Origin: Cristatella mucedo
Taxonomy: Eukaryota; Bryozoa; Phylactolaemata; Cristatellidae
Direction: 5' to 3'
NCBI GenBank assembly: GCA_009760855.2
Contig: WPIO01000006.1
Coordinates: forward strand, 11,247,501 to 11,311,500
Length of the DNA stretch: 64,000 nucleotides
The notes under the pieces: model-generated
What the model saw: the letters and a program-made list of their open reading frames with translations, nothing else
Databases searched by the model: none
Told to the model about the DNA's origin: nothing
Program-made: the position numbers and the translations under genes
In this document: piece by piece, positions 32,681-45,100 of the stretch
Layout: each line of letters starts with the position of its first letter
Position numbering within the stretch: the stretch's first letter is position 1

Positions 32681-35308
32681 CAGAAACCCCGACGGATGTC
32701 AAGAATGCAATGCACTCAGTCGGAGGCGGAGCCAGGCTTTTCATCTAGCGGAGTGGGTAAGACCCGAAAGATCTTCATGCAGCGGGCAAGACCCGCAACT
32801 TGTGAACCATTATTTCGCACAGCAGTAGCGCTTATACGACGTAAACTCGGGGGCAGGTCGTCGGTTGGAAGGAAGTATGCCGTAAATTCGTCCTTGGTTA
32901 CTGTCGGGGAAGGGGGCGTCGGAATAGGGGGCGGCCAAGGTCGCGGTCGCACGCAGTAAGGGGGGGGAAGCAAATGCACGGCTGGCCCCTGACTCCTATA
33001 GTGCCAGTAGTATATGCACATAGCTGGACTTACCCTGGCAAGGCTCTCATACCCATGCTGTTACTGGCTTCGCCTGGCGGCTCTCCCGAAAAATCGCGCG
33101 AGATCCCTCGAAAAATCGTAGGCGAAAGGTGACGGCGCGAGTCTGCCTAATGTCGGGTCGCTTTTCGCGTTCGTTCTCCCGATAATCTCTTCTCCCCCCA
33201 CCGCGTTCGTCCGCCCGTCCGTCCGCCCGCCCGTCCGAGAGAGATTCGCGAAGTGGCGCAGCAGCTAGCACGCGCCCGATCCGTGGCGCACGCGAGCGAG
33301 GCGCTCGTAATGCTTTCCTTTGCTTTAACGGGCGACGCCCTTCTCGCGGCGAAACGCAGGGCGGGCGGACGACGACGGCGAGCCGCCAGTGTCAAACTCG
33401 GCAGTACTCGTGCACGTGCGCGCTTCTCACCGCCTGGCGCATGGCGACGGATGCAGGTCCCGAGTCGCTGGCGACGTCCGCTGCTCGCAGAGACCTCGGG
33501 GCGGGCGTGCCAGCGAGCGAGCGACAGTGAGCGCCCCGAGAGTCTCCATGCAGAGCGAGCTGGCAAACCAGATAAACGAGAACGCGACGATGACGCTCGC
33601 CTGAGGGCGAGGGATGGGGGTGAGGGAGGGCCAGTCCGACGTCGAGACGTTGGCGGCTAGATATCTTGCCAGATTAAAACTTACGCTCACCATTCGCGGC
33701 GCGGTCAGTCGCGTTTCCGGAGTTCCGGGGCCGCAGCATTAGAGCCTATTTGAGCTCCAGGCCGCGGAGCCGTCAGTATACGTCGAGACCGCTTTTGAAA
33801 GCCAGCGACGGTCCGCCGCAGTTGTCAAACACTACTTATCTATGGGCACTGACTTTTTTTGCGTTTAGGTATGGGAGCTCTTCGTCGCCGCTGTCGGAAT
33901 GCGTGCACGGATTGGCGCTGCAACTACAAGTCGCTTGGCGCAATAAACGGTTCACGCGTCGCCAGCATTCGTCGCCCGTCGGCTGAGACTCGCACCGCTA
34001 CGAGCGCCTGCGCGTTTGCCGCGGCCTCGTTCTGTCCAGGACGGACGGACGCGGACGCCTCGTGCCGCATTTGCGATGGCCGCTAAGCGTGCGGCGGCGC
34101 GCTGTCGGTCGCAGCTTTTTTATCCGCGAAACCGCCGAATCGGTACGCCAGCTAGCGGCGCTAGCAATTTTCGTCAGGCACGCACGCACGCAGAGCGGAC
34201 TTCTGCATCATGTCGGAGCGGACGGGAGACAGCAGCAGCCGCCGCCGCAGCCGCAGCCGCCGCAGCAGCAGCAGCACCCCACTTCGGCCGCATCGGCACC
34301 GCGGACGCGCGCTCAGTGAAGTCGCCCGCTCTTCTTTGTCGTCGACGCTGAGCGAACTGCCGGCGGCGGCGGCGTCTCTAGCCGCCGCCGCCGGCAGCTC
34401 GCTCGCCTGTCGCCGCGCGTGCTAATGGAGTGCAGTGCAGTGGGCGGCCGAGTCGTGCGTTAGGACGGGTCGTTTCCGAAATTCGCCGCCGCCGCCGCAG
34501 CCCCCCCCCCCGGGACGACGAAGCGCGCTCGCTTCCCGTCGCCGACCTGCGTCCGCGGCGGCTATGCCGCAACCCGCCCACACCGCCTCATGCCACTCGC
34601 TCCGCCCAGCGCCCTCGCCGCCGAGCCGGCTGGCGGTGCGACGCAAATGCGCTCGCGCTCGTTTCAAAACGTCGACTGTGACTCGAGTCGCATGGCGAAG
34701 AGGATGGATGGCCGGTAAAGGCGGCGACCTAAGGTGGGCGCGGACGAGATTTAACTCGCTCCGCCGTCGCCGCCACGACGCCATCGATCGAGCGCTCCGG
34801 CGCGCGTTGCGGCCGCCGCCGGCGGCCACCTACCCCACCTACCCAGGGCCGCAGCCGGCGGCGGGACGCGGAGGACTGCGAGCGCAGCCGTTTCCAATGG
34901 ACTGGCGACGAACGGAGCCGCCGTTGCCCTGACTTGCCAGCTCGCGAGGCGGCGCTGCGGCGCCCGGCGGCCGCTCTCCGGTCTCGCCCCTCTCTCTTTG
35001 TTGCCGGCTCGACCGCCGCCGCCGCCGCCGCCGCCCGAACCAGCTACGAGCGCGCTAGGCGCTATGAAAGGGCAGTGATCGACTGTCCACAACGCCCGCG
35101 CCGACGTGCATTTTGCTAAAGACACCGCCGTGCCTGTCCTCGAGGCTAATTTCCCACTTAGCAGTTAGCGGCCTACCTGGTTACAGAATAATTATTTCGT
35201 GCACCAGCTCGCTGCGGATGAATACGCGTGGAAGTGGCGCACACGGTGTTTGTATACTCCGCCATTTGAACAATCGGCTACACCGATTGCGATTACGCCG
35301 TGAATGGC

Positions 35309-35316
35309 TTATAAAT
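35309..35316 (+). promoter_or_regulatory. Possible TATA box
   Basis: TTATAAAT lies 131 bases upstream of the putative start codon, inside a GC-rich region. A transcription start about 30 bases downstream would leave a 5' leader of about 100 bases. This is position and motif only. Confidence 0.3.
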
Positions 35317-35446
35317 TGGTGCGCGTTCGCGACCTACGCGTCTAGTTCATGGACACTTCGCCTTTCGCCCCGGCCATCCGTCGTTTCCGGAAGCTTAGGT
35401 AGTCCTTTCGGGCCGGGCGGCGTGCTCAGTCGGCTTAGCGTGGGGA

Positions 35447-35701
35447 ATGGAGAACGGCGGTGCCAGACCGGCGCGGGGTAAGTCTCGAAAGCCTAAGGAA
35501 CGAGTCAGAGAGAACTCATCGGGCAAGCGGCCGCCTGTGCTGCATAGTGAAGAGGGTGAAGGAGGAGGCGAGAAATTGCCGGCTTCGAAAGGCCGAGCCA
35601 AGTCGACGCGCCGGGCTGAAAGGGAGCCGTCCCCCGATCAGGAGGAGGACGTCATCGACGGCTTTGTCATCGTAAGCTACAGAGCGGAAGAAAGTTTAAA
35701 G
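35447..35701 (+). CDS. First coding exon of an AUTS2/FBRSL1-family (Drosophila Tay) homolog
   Basis: Codes for 85 residues ending exactly at a strong donor, AAG|GTAAGC (35,699-35,707), phase 0. The start ATG has G at -3 and G at +4, and an in-frame TAG lies at 35,396. Residues 6-62 are basic and low in complexity (RPARGKSRKPKERVRENSSG). Residues 66-85 read EEDVIDGFVIVSYRAEESLK. Vertebrate AUTS2 and FBRSL1 have a basic N-terminus followed by EED(I/V)IDGF and a short stretch ending LEK, close to the end of their first exon (from memory), so motif and splice position agree. AUTS2 is a nuclear regulator working with noncanonical Polycomb PRC1 in vertebrates; the role here is inferred from family only. 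Another GGTAAGT at 35,473 could be an alternative donor. No later exon is seen in the next 28 kb, which fits the very long first intron of vertebrate AUTS2. Confidence 0.6.
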
Positions 35702-35707
35702 GTAAGC
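35702..35707 (+). promoter_or_regulatory. Splice donor of the AUTS2-like exon
   Basis: GTAAGC preceded by AAG matches the donor consensus. The open frame continues to a stop at 35,768, but similarity to the family ends at the donor. Confidence 0.55.
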
Positions 35708-36436
35708 TGGTGTCGGCACGAATGTTGGAGCACTCCGTGGCTGTCGTTTACGAAGCGGTTAGAAGATTAGGCTGCGGCGTTCTCGAGCTGTCCCGACCGT
35801 GGGCACGTGATTAGGCCGCTGTGTACCCCGGGCCTCGGCCGTGGCCGTCAACTTCAAGCCGTTGCCTTCACGCCTGCCGAATACCGTTGCTTAGAATAAT
35901 GAAGCTGCGTTGCGCGCAGCCATTTCGGAAACCTGCTGTTCCTGGCGAACGGTTTTGTAGGCCGTAATGCCTTCCGGCATGCTCGGCGACACCTTTTGAG
36001 CCGGCGCCCTGGGTCTCCGGACGTGCTCATCTCGAAACCCTTCCTAGATCTGTCACTGGCAGCCAGAAGCTGCGCAAGATCGCGCGCGTCGCCGCGCAGC
36101 GATGCCCATTTGAGCCTGCCTAGCGTGCAGCTGCCGCGGCGTTCGCCGGACCGCGGCAGTCAAGCCGTGGTCAAATGCCTTTGTTCGTTAGATGGCACTT
36201 TTCCGGCCGCCGAAGTGACCGGCGCTCGCGGAGCAGTCCCGTTTGCCAGCTGCCTTTGACAAGCGACGGCAGCGTGCGTCGAGCCTCGCCGCGAAGCTCC
36301 GATCTGCTGCCGATCCTCTGCCAGCGCCCTTAGGGGAGGAGGACGAGAGTTAGCCAGCACGGTTAAACTCGTGAGTGCTGTGCAGTCACTCCGGGACGAA
36401 GCTATTTTAGATACTCTATTACTCGTGCTGACTCTT

Positions 36437-36454
36437 ATATATATAAATATATAT

Positions 36455-36488
<34 letters not shown>

Positions 36489-36495
36489 ATAACAT
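36437..36495. repeat. (AT)n microsatellite next to SINE
   Basis: Nearly pure AT dinucleotides with two GTATGT interruptions. It joins the 3' end of a minus-strand SINE, so it may have grown from the SINE tail. Confidence 0.9.
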
Positions 36496-36645
36496 ATATA
36501 GTTCATTTTTATAGCGCCCAAAGAAAACTCAATCACTATTCAGGCGCTTCACACGTATGCCTCGGGGCTCTGGCTAGCCCAAGACCTCGGCCAGACCTAG
36601 GTCGGGTGGGGGAGCACCTTAGCCGCTGGACCAAACCAGCTAGGC
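36496..36645 (-). mobile_element. SINE family 1
   Basis: Plus-strand TATATAGTTCATTTTTATAG, CGCCCAAAGAAAACTC, CTATTCAGGCGCTTCACACG, then the tRNA-like part ending GACCAAACCAGCTAGGC (the reverse of the family's 5' head). Confidence 0.8.
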
Positions 36646-36844
36646 TTTTATTTTTTGGCACTAGCATTTTCGCTCCCTGATGACACTCACGCACACACAG
36701 ACGTCCCCTCATCATGGGCGTCCACGTCGTGTGCCCCCACACGATGGAGTTCTCGTGAGTGCTCTCAGTTCGTACGTGCAAGCAGACGCAAGCAAATGCA
36801 CCAGCTGCACGTGTACACTCACCGCGCAGGCACCCATGCTCGCT

Positions 36845-36895
36845 TGAGTGCCATTAAGTTCTCCGAGGGCGTTGAATCAAATATATTATTATTGC
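36845..36895 (+). mobile_element. LINE 3' tail only, short
   Basis: GAGTGCCATTAAGTTCTCCG, AGGGCGTTGAATCAAATAT and TTATTATTGCT resemble the last 50 bases of the LINE. Confidence 0.6.
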
Positions 36896-38900
36896 TATGG
36901 TTCTATCTTTCTCGCAGTCTGTAAGTGGTTGGACGAGGGCGTGCTAACCGCAAGGTCTGGAAGTTGACTTGCCGAGCATATTTATGCGATGTTGGATGGT
37001 GACTCGATGAGATGCAAAATGGTATGACAGAATGCTCAGGCTGCATGGCAAACGTCGAGGCAACGGTTATAGCACGTTGCTGGTGATGATTCATGTCACA
37101 CTAGCCACCATGATGTTGGGCGATGTGCAAGTATGTAACTCGGGCATGGAGCAGGTGGAGAAAGAGCAGAGGAGAAGCCTTGCCTAGTTTTGCACCGCCG
37201 ATAGGCATTGCTGCACTTTTTTGCCTGCTGACTGCACAGCAGCCGCCTAGGATAAGCACTGAAAGCGCCAGGCAGCCAGTCACACGCTGTCTGCTTTTGC
37301 TGCTGCCTGAATGGTAAAGGAGTTAACCAATCTGAGCTTCCCTGAGCACTGGGTGACAGCTGCAGTTGGAGCAGAGCTGGCGGTTGCTTTGATGGTTGCG
37401 TTGTGGCGGTGAGGGTGCGATGTGCTTGCTTGCCGTGAGGGGGAAACGTTTGGGTATTGTGAGGTGAGCGAGACAGACCGGCTAAGCAGCGCCCCTGCTG
37501 AGTGCCAAATGATTGCAACACGGCGGCGATCTGCATAGGTGCCAGGTTTTTCGAGACGGTACCGCTTGCCGGCTAGCTGTGCTTCGATGCTGTATGCTGT
37601 TGCCTCAGATGTCAGCAGCATGCTAAGTTGCCAGCCAAGGCTCAGCTGGAATTAGTGCACTGTAGCCTCATGCTAATCGACCTGCCCAGCTGACTTCAGC
37701 CAAGCTGTTATGCAATCTGTCTCTGTTCCCTGCATGTTTCTCACACTGCTTCAGTTCGGACGGTACTGGTATATTGCTAGTGTGGTAGGGACACTTGGGC
37801 TACAGGAGATGTGCTTGGCGCTCGCTTGCTGCCAGGGTTTGTGTTGGCTGCTGCAGCTAGAGCTGTGTTATTCGGTAATTTCGAGGGTGCCGGTAGCTGT
37901 GGCACCGTGGTCGGTAGTAATTGACTGGAGACCTCTGTTCGTGGACTGGCTGTGAGCATTGCAGGAAGTTGGGTCTGCCGGACCGGCATGTGCGCCTAGC
38001 GAGAAATGAAGCAGCCCGTGACATTCCTCAATTACGTAATCATTGCAACCGGCTGCCTGAATTGTCCTGACGGACATTTGTTTTGCTGCCGCCTTCGTGG
38101 TTTGTGAGACAGGTGGAAAGGGGGCTGTTGCTGGCAGAGTCCCTGATTTGCTGCTGTTTAAGGGGGGAGGGTGGTGCTTGCCGTTCATGTCTGTATGACA
38201 GGTCAGCTGGCCAGTGTACTTATGCAAGTGAGTTCAGCTGCAGTGTCGAGCCAGAATGTTGAGACTTAGCGTGCTAACAACATACATCAGCAAACTCGTT
38301 GCAGAGCACAATTTAGAACTTCAGCCATGCAGTGCGTGACTGCTGCCATTAGTGCTGATGAATGTGAAGGTTGCTTTGTGGTTCTAACTGGCCTATCTTA
38401 AATTTGTCTGACTTGCTTGCATTTCTTTTGGTAATTGGCCTTGGTTGTCCGACTAAGTTTTGCCGTGGCAAAGAAAGATGTCCCGGGTAAAACAGAAAAA
38501 AAGCATGGCGTCAGCCTGTGTCGCATTGCATTAGGGAAAAGACTGCGTGTCGTGAACCGACCATGATGTAATGTGTGTTGGATCAGTCGGTTCGAATAGG
38601 CAAGGGGGCGCAGTTATTCTTATCCCGGGTCGGGGCTGCATCACTAGAATACTCCCAAGAACTGCCACATTGGTCGAACTGGCATATTTATTTTAAGCTC
38701 CGGTCTAATGGGCTGTCACCGATAGCCGATAGAGGTGAGTGATTGAATCAAGGTGAATGTATACTTACTTGTGTAGCAACACAAAAGCCTAATGGACTTA
38801 ATTCAGCAATGGTGGATGTGACTGGCATACCGGAATGCCATGATTGGTGACCACTTCAGCATACCAGTACAGAATTTGACTGGGTGCATACCTATGCCCA
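36896..38900. other. Putative intron 1 sequence, no gene recognised
   Basis: GCTG/CAGC-rich sequence with ORFs of up to 146 codons on the minus strand (37,096-37,536). They lack conserved motifs and look compositional. Confidence 0.5.
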
Positions 38901-38904
38901 CAGG

Positions 38905-39030
38905 CACGAGCATGCATGCACGTGCACACACACAGGCACACACACCACACACTCATGCAGACACACACACCACACACTCATGCAGGCACACACACACCAC
39001 ACACTCATGCAGGTGCATACGCACTTACGT
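38905..39030. repeat. CA-rich minisatellite, about 26 bp per unit
   Basis: CACACACCACACACTCATGCAGG repeats three times (ending near 38,958, 38,985 and 39,014) with small CA-length changes, flanked by related ACACACAGGCAC. Confidence 0.85.
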
Positions 39031-39730
39031 TCATACATTTGCACGGACTGTGGGGCTCAAGCCCGTTCACTATATTTCCGACTTGTTTGTTCGCCGACGA
39101 TTGACGTGTTGAGATGTTGTGCTGATCTTGGATACAGCCGAGGTATCTTTCAACCAGCAAACATTCTTGTTGGTCCGACAAATGTCTAGTTCAGTTAACT
39201 AACTGAGACAAACCTTCTGTCACTCAGCAGATGTAAGTTGTTTATCTGCAGGAGGCAAGGCATGAGTGGTGTCAGTGAAGTCATCAGATTTAGCCCTTGG
39301 TTTGGGTCTAATCAGAGGCATAATGTTATTTGTCGCCTACTTTGCCCAATTGCGAAAGTGCCTGCTCGTGCTTGAAGGCACTGCTAGTCGAAAGAGGTTC
39401 GTGTGATCCTGTCCGACAGCTGATGCAAGAGCAATTGCCAGAGGCCTGCGAAAGATGTGCATCACCGGTGGGCAGTCGGGATGCCAGCTGAATCAGCCTG
39501 TGGCACAAATGGAGTGTGTGGTAATGGAACTGTGGAGTGTAGGTGCCGGTGCGGTGTTGGTGGTGTTGCTCACTGGTGGGTGGGTGGGCAGTGCAGCAAG
39601 GTATGGCAGATTGGACATAATCCAGCACCCTATCGCCAGAGCCTGCTGGTCTTAGGGTCTATGCAGCTGCTGCCGAGTTCAGTGGACTCGTCGTGCGTAG
39701 TGATCTGGGCGACAATTACGTAGACAGATG

Positions 39731-39732
39731 AA

Positions 39733-39767
<35 letters not shown>

Positions 39768-39768
39768 G
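39731..39768. repeat. (GA)n microsatellite, short
   Basis: AGAGAG run with one GGGAG interruption. Confidence 0.9.
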
Positions 39769-42235
39769 GCCGAGACATATGGGCAGAGCAGAAGGGACAA
39801 GCAGAGGTGGGCTACAGGGATGCGTGTGTGCTAGCCTGTGGTTTGAATCGTGCACTTAGAGCCGAGGTAGGTCTCAGGCGAAGCATCTCACAGCGCGGAG
39901 GGTTTGCAATGAGGCCCTGTCAGAGCTCTCTGATAGCGATGGTCCAACTGTGCCAGGTTTCGACCTGGTGAGCTGCAGTCTCGGGCAGCAACTAGTTGCC
40001 ATAGCAGTCGGCAGCTGTGGTAAGATACCGATTGCTACGCCTGCTAGTCTACGTGTTTTTCGAGTGCACGGGCAGGCAGTTTGCTTCAGCCTTATTAGCC
40101 TGAAGTTCGCCACGGGTAGGCATAGCAGTTCGACGTGTTTCATGGTGGGGGGCATATGGCACCCAATTTAGCAGCACGGCTAAAGCATCGGGACGCCGAC
40201 CATGCCATTAACTAATCAGCAGCAGCAGCAGCCAGAGCCGCTATAAGTTTGATATGTATATATCTATACCATTTATCAATTATTTGGTTAACGTTGACGG
40301 TGGATGGTCGAGCAGTGACCGGACGGCTGCAGGTAGAATGCGGCCCATCGGTGCAGCCTCAGCTCTTCGACAAAGTAGGGGGTATGTCCTGCAAACCTTG
40401 AGGTGACAGTCTAGGTCGACTTCAGCATCAAGGCACACGGCATGGTGGGGCAAGTGCATGCCGAGGTGTCGACGACAGGCAGCTTATATGCTAGCTGCTG
40501 CCAAAGGCCGGTGGTCTGTGGCTTCCCAGGTCCTTGGCCGGCCTCTGCCTTGTCAGCTCAGATGGTGGTGGCTGTTGCTGCTCATACGTAGGGGCTGCTC
40601 GTGAGCAGCCGTGAGTAAACACATCAGCTCATGCTGGACAGCCCTGCCACCCACCATCAGGCTGGCGGCTGCAAACCGGTGTCACAGAATTTTATTATAG
40701 CGCATTGCTAACTGTCGCAAATATCTCAACCCACGACAAAAATTACCGGATGATAAAGACACTCCGGAAAGTCACTAGAGATTGTCAAGTTATCAACAGC
40801 AATCAATTAATTTCATCGTTATCAACCCGGGGTTAGGCTGCTTTTAAGCAGCCTAATCCTGAAGCAGCGCAATTTCAAAAAAGCTTAAATTATTGCCGAG
40901 CTTTGCTGCCTAAAAGATTATTGCCTAGCTTTGCTGCCTGACTTGCCAGGCCCGTGTTTGCACACGTGAGCGAGCTACTTGCAATGACAACTCGGCTTTC
41001 GGCCGATGATGGTCGTGACATCGGTGTAGTTGCAGAGTAGGCTGGCCCAGAGCGAGCGGTAGTATGAGTCGAATGTTGCCTGCTCTCCTGCTCAAGAGTG
41101 CCGCCCGCAGAGCAGGGAATGCTGCACATGCCTTCACCAAGCTTTCTCTTCACCCGGGCGATTCCACGGCCATGGGCATCTTCTGCTCGGGTCATGCCTG
41201 GACCGGCGTTGGCTGATTAACGGCTGCTACCCTTGGCGTTTCTCACCACCAACGTTATTTTATTCCGCTGGCAACTCCTGGTGGCCACAATTCCTTTCTC
41301 CGAAGCAACTACCGCGGCCGATTGAAGCCAGACTTTTGCTGCCGGCGGCTGCTATTGAGTGCGAGCATGTTTCTGTCCCCCATTTCTTTCAGAATACTGC
41401 TGGCTGGTGAACGCCTTGTGCAGCAGCAGTGGCAGCTTTGTTGCCTTTGTTCTTAGTAGTGCCATCCTGCCAACAGCTGCACCAGTGGCAACTGACGTCA
41501 GTGCTGGTCTGAGTTCTCAAAGGCTGGAGGAGGATTGTGAGATCCCACCTTTGTCCACGTAGAAAGGATTATGCAGGCAGTTTTGACAGCCAGCCGGCAC
41601 GATAGCCAGCAACCGGCTCAGCCTCTCCTCCCTTTTGGTCAGTTACCATGTGACTGGCTCGTTCACAGTTTCTTCAATTAATCGTCGTGCTGAATCACTC
41701 TGCAGCTTCAGCCACCAGGCAACCAGCCGTGACACATTTTGACTGCAGAGGGAGGTGAATCTTTGGCTGGCGTAGTGGAGCCATTTGCTGCCTTATGCTG
41801 CCCGTGAAATCGATGCTGCTTGACCAACGTATGAACAGTCATATGTACGTTTTGAGCTGAAGCCGGCTGGGGCTCATTAAATAATTTACACCGCCCCGGC
41901 TGCTGCAGGCTCGGCGATCGTGACTGAGATCCCCTGCCTGCAGGTTGTCCGAAGCCTCTCCCGAGGATAGATCGACTGGCCTCGACAGAGAAGCCTCTGT
42001 ACTGCAGAAGTTTTTGCCGAGGTTCCGAGATCCCTATCGCTGGACCCTTGTGTTGGCACGTTGGCATTACGGTCCAACCGTCTTTAATAAACTTTTCTTC
42101 CACACCGATTCGTCCCTTGCATTTCAATTATGGTCGTGTCTCAGCAGCCAGCTGCTTGTGCAGTTCCACTCCTTGTTGCCAGATGTCATTGCCCTTAGCA
42201 GCCCATGCTGAATCAGAGGGATGTATTTGATGGGA
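39769..42235. other. Putative intron 1 sequence, no gene recognised
   Basis: No repeat family or coding motif recognised. ORFs up to 139 codons (41,708-42,127, minus) have no family resemblance I can name. Confidence 0.5.
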
Positions 42236-43696
42236 GGCTTGCTAGTAAGTTCCAGTCTGGCTTTAGAGCGAATCACTCCACAGAGATTGCATTGCTTAGG
42301 GTATACAACGACCTACTTAGGAATGCAGACATGGGTAGAGTGTTTCTGCTTGTTTCGCTCGATCTTTCGGCAGCTTTTGATACCATCGATCACAAAGTTC
42401 TTCTAGAGCGCTTCTCATCTCGCCTGGGCATCACTGGCACTGCACTGCAGTGGTTCAGGTCCTATCTCAGTGGGAGACTCCAGAGTATTGACGTGAATGG
42501 ACAAAGTTCATCTGAGGTACCTCTGAAATATGGCGTACCTCAGGGCCCCTTGCTGGGTCCGGTTCTTTTCACAGTTTATACTCTCCCTCTTGCTGATGTG
42601 ATTGCCAAGCACAATCTAGGCTTTCACTTCTATGCGGATGACACTCCGTTGTACCTTTGCTTTGATCCCTCGCAGCCTTCGAGCACCTCAAATTCTCTCA
42701 ACTCACTTGCTGCATGTATTGATGACATCCGCACATGGATGGCAGCACATTTTCTAAAACTAAACGATGATAAAACTGACTTACTAGTTATGGGCAAACC
42801 CAGTGTGATTAAGAGATTGGAAAGGCTGGCTCTCAAAATTGGCTCTGCCAGCATATCTCCTGTTGAATCAGCTCGAAACCTAGGTGTCATATTCCAAAGC
42901 GACCTCTCGTTAGACGACCATATCAGCTCCACAGTCAAATCTGCCTATTTTCAGCTTCATAACATTGCTAAAATTCGGGCTTGTTTAGATAAGGATGCCA
43001 CATCTAAGTTGGTCCATGCAATCGTGACATCCCGTCTCGACTTCTGCAACTCACTGCTTACTGGCCTACCAGCATGTGCGATCAGGCGATTGCAGCTGGT
43101 GCAAAACTTGTTTGTCTTCAGCCGCAGTTGCCACTTCTTGCCGACCTGCACTGGCTACCAGTCAAGCAAAGGATTGACTTCAAGGTTTTGTCGCTCACTT
43201 TTAGGTCCCTTCATTCTATGGCTCCAGCCTATTTCTCCGACATACTCCCCCATCAGGCCAAGCATCGTACCACCTGCTTTTCGGAATCCAACAGTCTAGA
43301 AATACCTCGTACAAACCTTAAATCCTTTGGAGACCGTGCATTTAGTTCATATGCTCCCAAAGCCTGGAACTCCCTCCCGACCTGCGTCAGAACATCCCCT
43401 TACCTGACCACACTTAAAAGGAACTTAAAAACACCTATTTAGGACAGCATTTAGTGGGTCCCTGTGATTCGTCCTTCATGTGCTTATTCGTGCTGACACT
43501 GTGCATGCTGCCACTAACCACATTTGCATGCTGACCCTGTGCATGTCACCCCTAACCATGTTATTCATTTTGTTTGTTTTTCAAGCATGATTTTACTTAC
43601 CATTCAATTGCATTTCCCTTTGCAGCAAATGTAAAGCGCCTAGAAAGAGATCAAGTTCTCTGAGTGCGCTTTATCAAGTGCATTATTATTATTATT
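42236..43696 (+). mobile_element. L2/CR1-group LINE copy C, longest open RT in the window
   Basis: The plus-strand frame (ORF 42,205-43,299, 364 codons; LINE part from about 42,236) has LASKFQSGFRANHSTE, DLSAAFDTIDHKVLLERF, YGVPQGPLLGPVLF, FYADDTPLYLC (42,628-42,660) and SLLTGLPACAIRRLQLVQ. A deletion near 43,107 removes about 30 bases around LVCRER and shifts the frame. The C-terminus AFSSYAPKAWNSLPT resumes in another frame (43,325-43,369). The 3' UTR, the AAAGCGCC stem and (TTA)n end at 43,696. RT motifs are intact, but the copy is 5'-truncated, lacks endonuclease and is frameshifted. Confidence 0.92.
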
Positions 43697-43719
43697 CGTG
43701 CCGGCCTGTCAATGGAAAA

Positions 43720-43770
43720 CCATAGGGGGCCCTACGGGAGGAGGGGGCCTACCGGGGGGGGGGCTGGAGG
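43720..43770. repeat. G-rich tract
   Basis: Runs of three to nine G separated by short spacers (GGGGGCC, GGAGGAGGGGGCC, GGGGGGGGGCTGGAGGG), with quadruplex potential. Confidence 0.8.
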
Positions 43771-44877
43771 GCCCTACCGGAGCAGCAAACACAGCCAGCT
43801 TGTTCGTTCGTTGACCGAACTGCCCGGGACAGGACTTCAGTGGAGCTGCTGGAGTGATTGCAAGTCACTCTGGGACCAACTGACAGGGGGGAGGGGAGGG
43901 AGGGGCGATGCATTTTTGTGGCTAATAATGGATCTCGCATGGATGAGGCTATTGTGTAAGCTCTGGATGGATGGCAGCTGGTCATTATTCAGCTGGCAAA
44001 GCACTCTAGTTCCCAAGCTTGGACATTCTCAGCTCGGCACCAGTGAGCTGACTACAGCTGATTGGCCAGGCAGGCAGCTGGTTTGGCTGCTTCTGTCGTC
44101 AACCTGCCAGTCGCAGTAGTTAGCCGGGAATAGTACTGGTTGCCGATTGCTGCTAAAATGCCTACTGGATTCAGCTCAGGCGTCTCTGGCAGTGGTGCAA
44201 AATGGGAAAAGATTTGGCTTGCTAGCCCGTGCCTGCTTGTTAGCCTGAGGGCTAGCATTGATGCGGTCATCCACTTGCGAAAGTACAATGCTACATGCTA
44301 TCTGGCCTTGCTGGCCAGCTGTTGTTCTGTGCTGCTGTACGTCCTGCAGCTCTCTGCTTGGACAAGTGATTGGCGGCCTGCTCTGCTTGAGCGCCAGCTC
44401 AGCTATAGCATTCGCCTCAAGCTGCTCTGCCACCACAGCTGGTAGCTGCCTAGGCCACACACTGCTGCTGGTTCTTCTTCACTCCTCCATAGCCCATCCG
44501 GCAATCCCTACTCCACCCCGGGCCTTTGTTCCCCTCGTGCTCCCATGCATTAACAGCTGCCAGAAAACATCATACTAGCCTGTATGTGTGTGTGTGGGGG
44601 GGAGAGGATCAAAGAGGATCCAAGTGCTGGAGAATGCCTGGTTCCTTCCTTGCAGTAGCTGGGCAGCTTGAGCGCTGAATAGAACAGCAGATTGCAGATG
44701 GGCCTCTGCTTTGCCTGCCTAACAGCAGAAGCCTTTGCTAGGCCCATCATCTCGGCTATAAAGGCTGGCTGCTGGCTAGAAGGATAGGTGCAGAGGGCTT
44801 AACTTAGACCTCCCAAGAGATCCAAGCACACTGAAACCTGCTATAAAACCATAAAAATGCAGTAGGTAGCTATAGGT
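43771..44877. other. Putative intron 1 sequence, no gene recognised
   Basis: CTG/CAG-rich sequence; ORFs of up to 151 codons lack conserved motifs. Confidence 0.5.
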
Positions 44878-44905
44878 GTATATATATATATATATATATA
44901 TATAG
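44878..44905. repeat. (AT)n microsatellite, short
   Basis: TATA dinucleotide run of about 27 bases flanked by TAGCTATAGGT on both sides. Confidence 0.9.
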
Positions 44906-45100
44906 CTATAGGTTACGGACATGGTATCAGAAGTTAAGTTCGTATTGCTTTCATTTAGTGGTAAATGGTGATATGTCATTCGTGAATTAGGTTTGCTTGC
45001 AAAATGTAAAAAAAAACACGATAAAGTGCCTACTCTGATACCACTACCGTTTACGGTAGCCGTTTTTTGGAAGATAAATCTGCATACATGGTGAGCCTTG

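Larger units (their letters stand above)
33040..36340. promoter_or_regulatory. CpG-rich promoter-type region
   Basis: CG dinucleotides are very frequent here compared with the rest of the window, most of all at 33,130-33,660 and 34,000-35,060. Short CCG/CAG triplet runs lie at 34,225-34,280, 34,360-34,400, 34,485-34,515 and 35,010-35,035. Overlapping ORFs of up to 165 codons on both strands are explained by lack of AT-rich stops, and none has a recognisable domain. Its downstream part contains the AUTS2-like first exon. In invertebrates this could mean a broadly expressed, unmethylated gene start. Confidence 0.65.

Noticed and set aside
34422-34932. 135- and 165-codon ORFs on opposite strands in the CpG-rich region
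   Set aside because: Low-complexity Pro/Arg/Ala translation of CCG-rich DNA, open on both strands, with no domain or splice evidence.
35473-35479. GGTAAGT inside the AUTS2-like exon as the true donor
   Set aside because: Using it would drop the EEDVIDGF motif that carries the family similarity. Kept only as a possible alternative site.
38840-39189. His/Thr-rich ORFs
   Set aside because: Translation of a CA-rich minisatellite in three frames.
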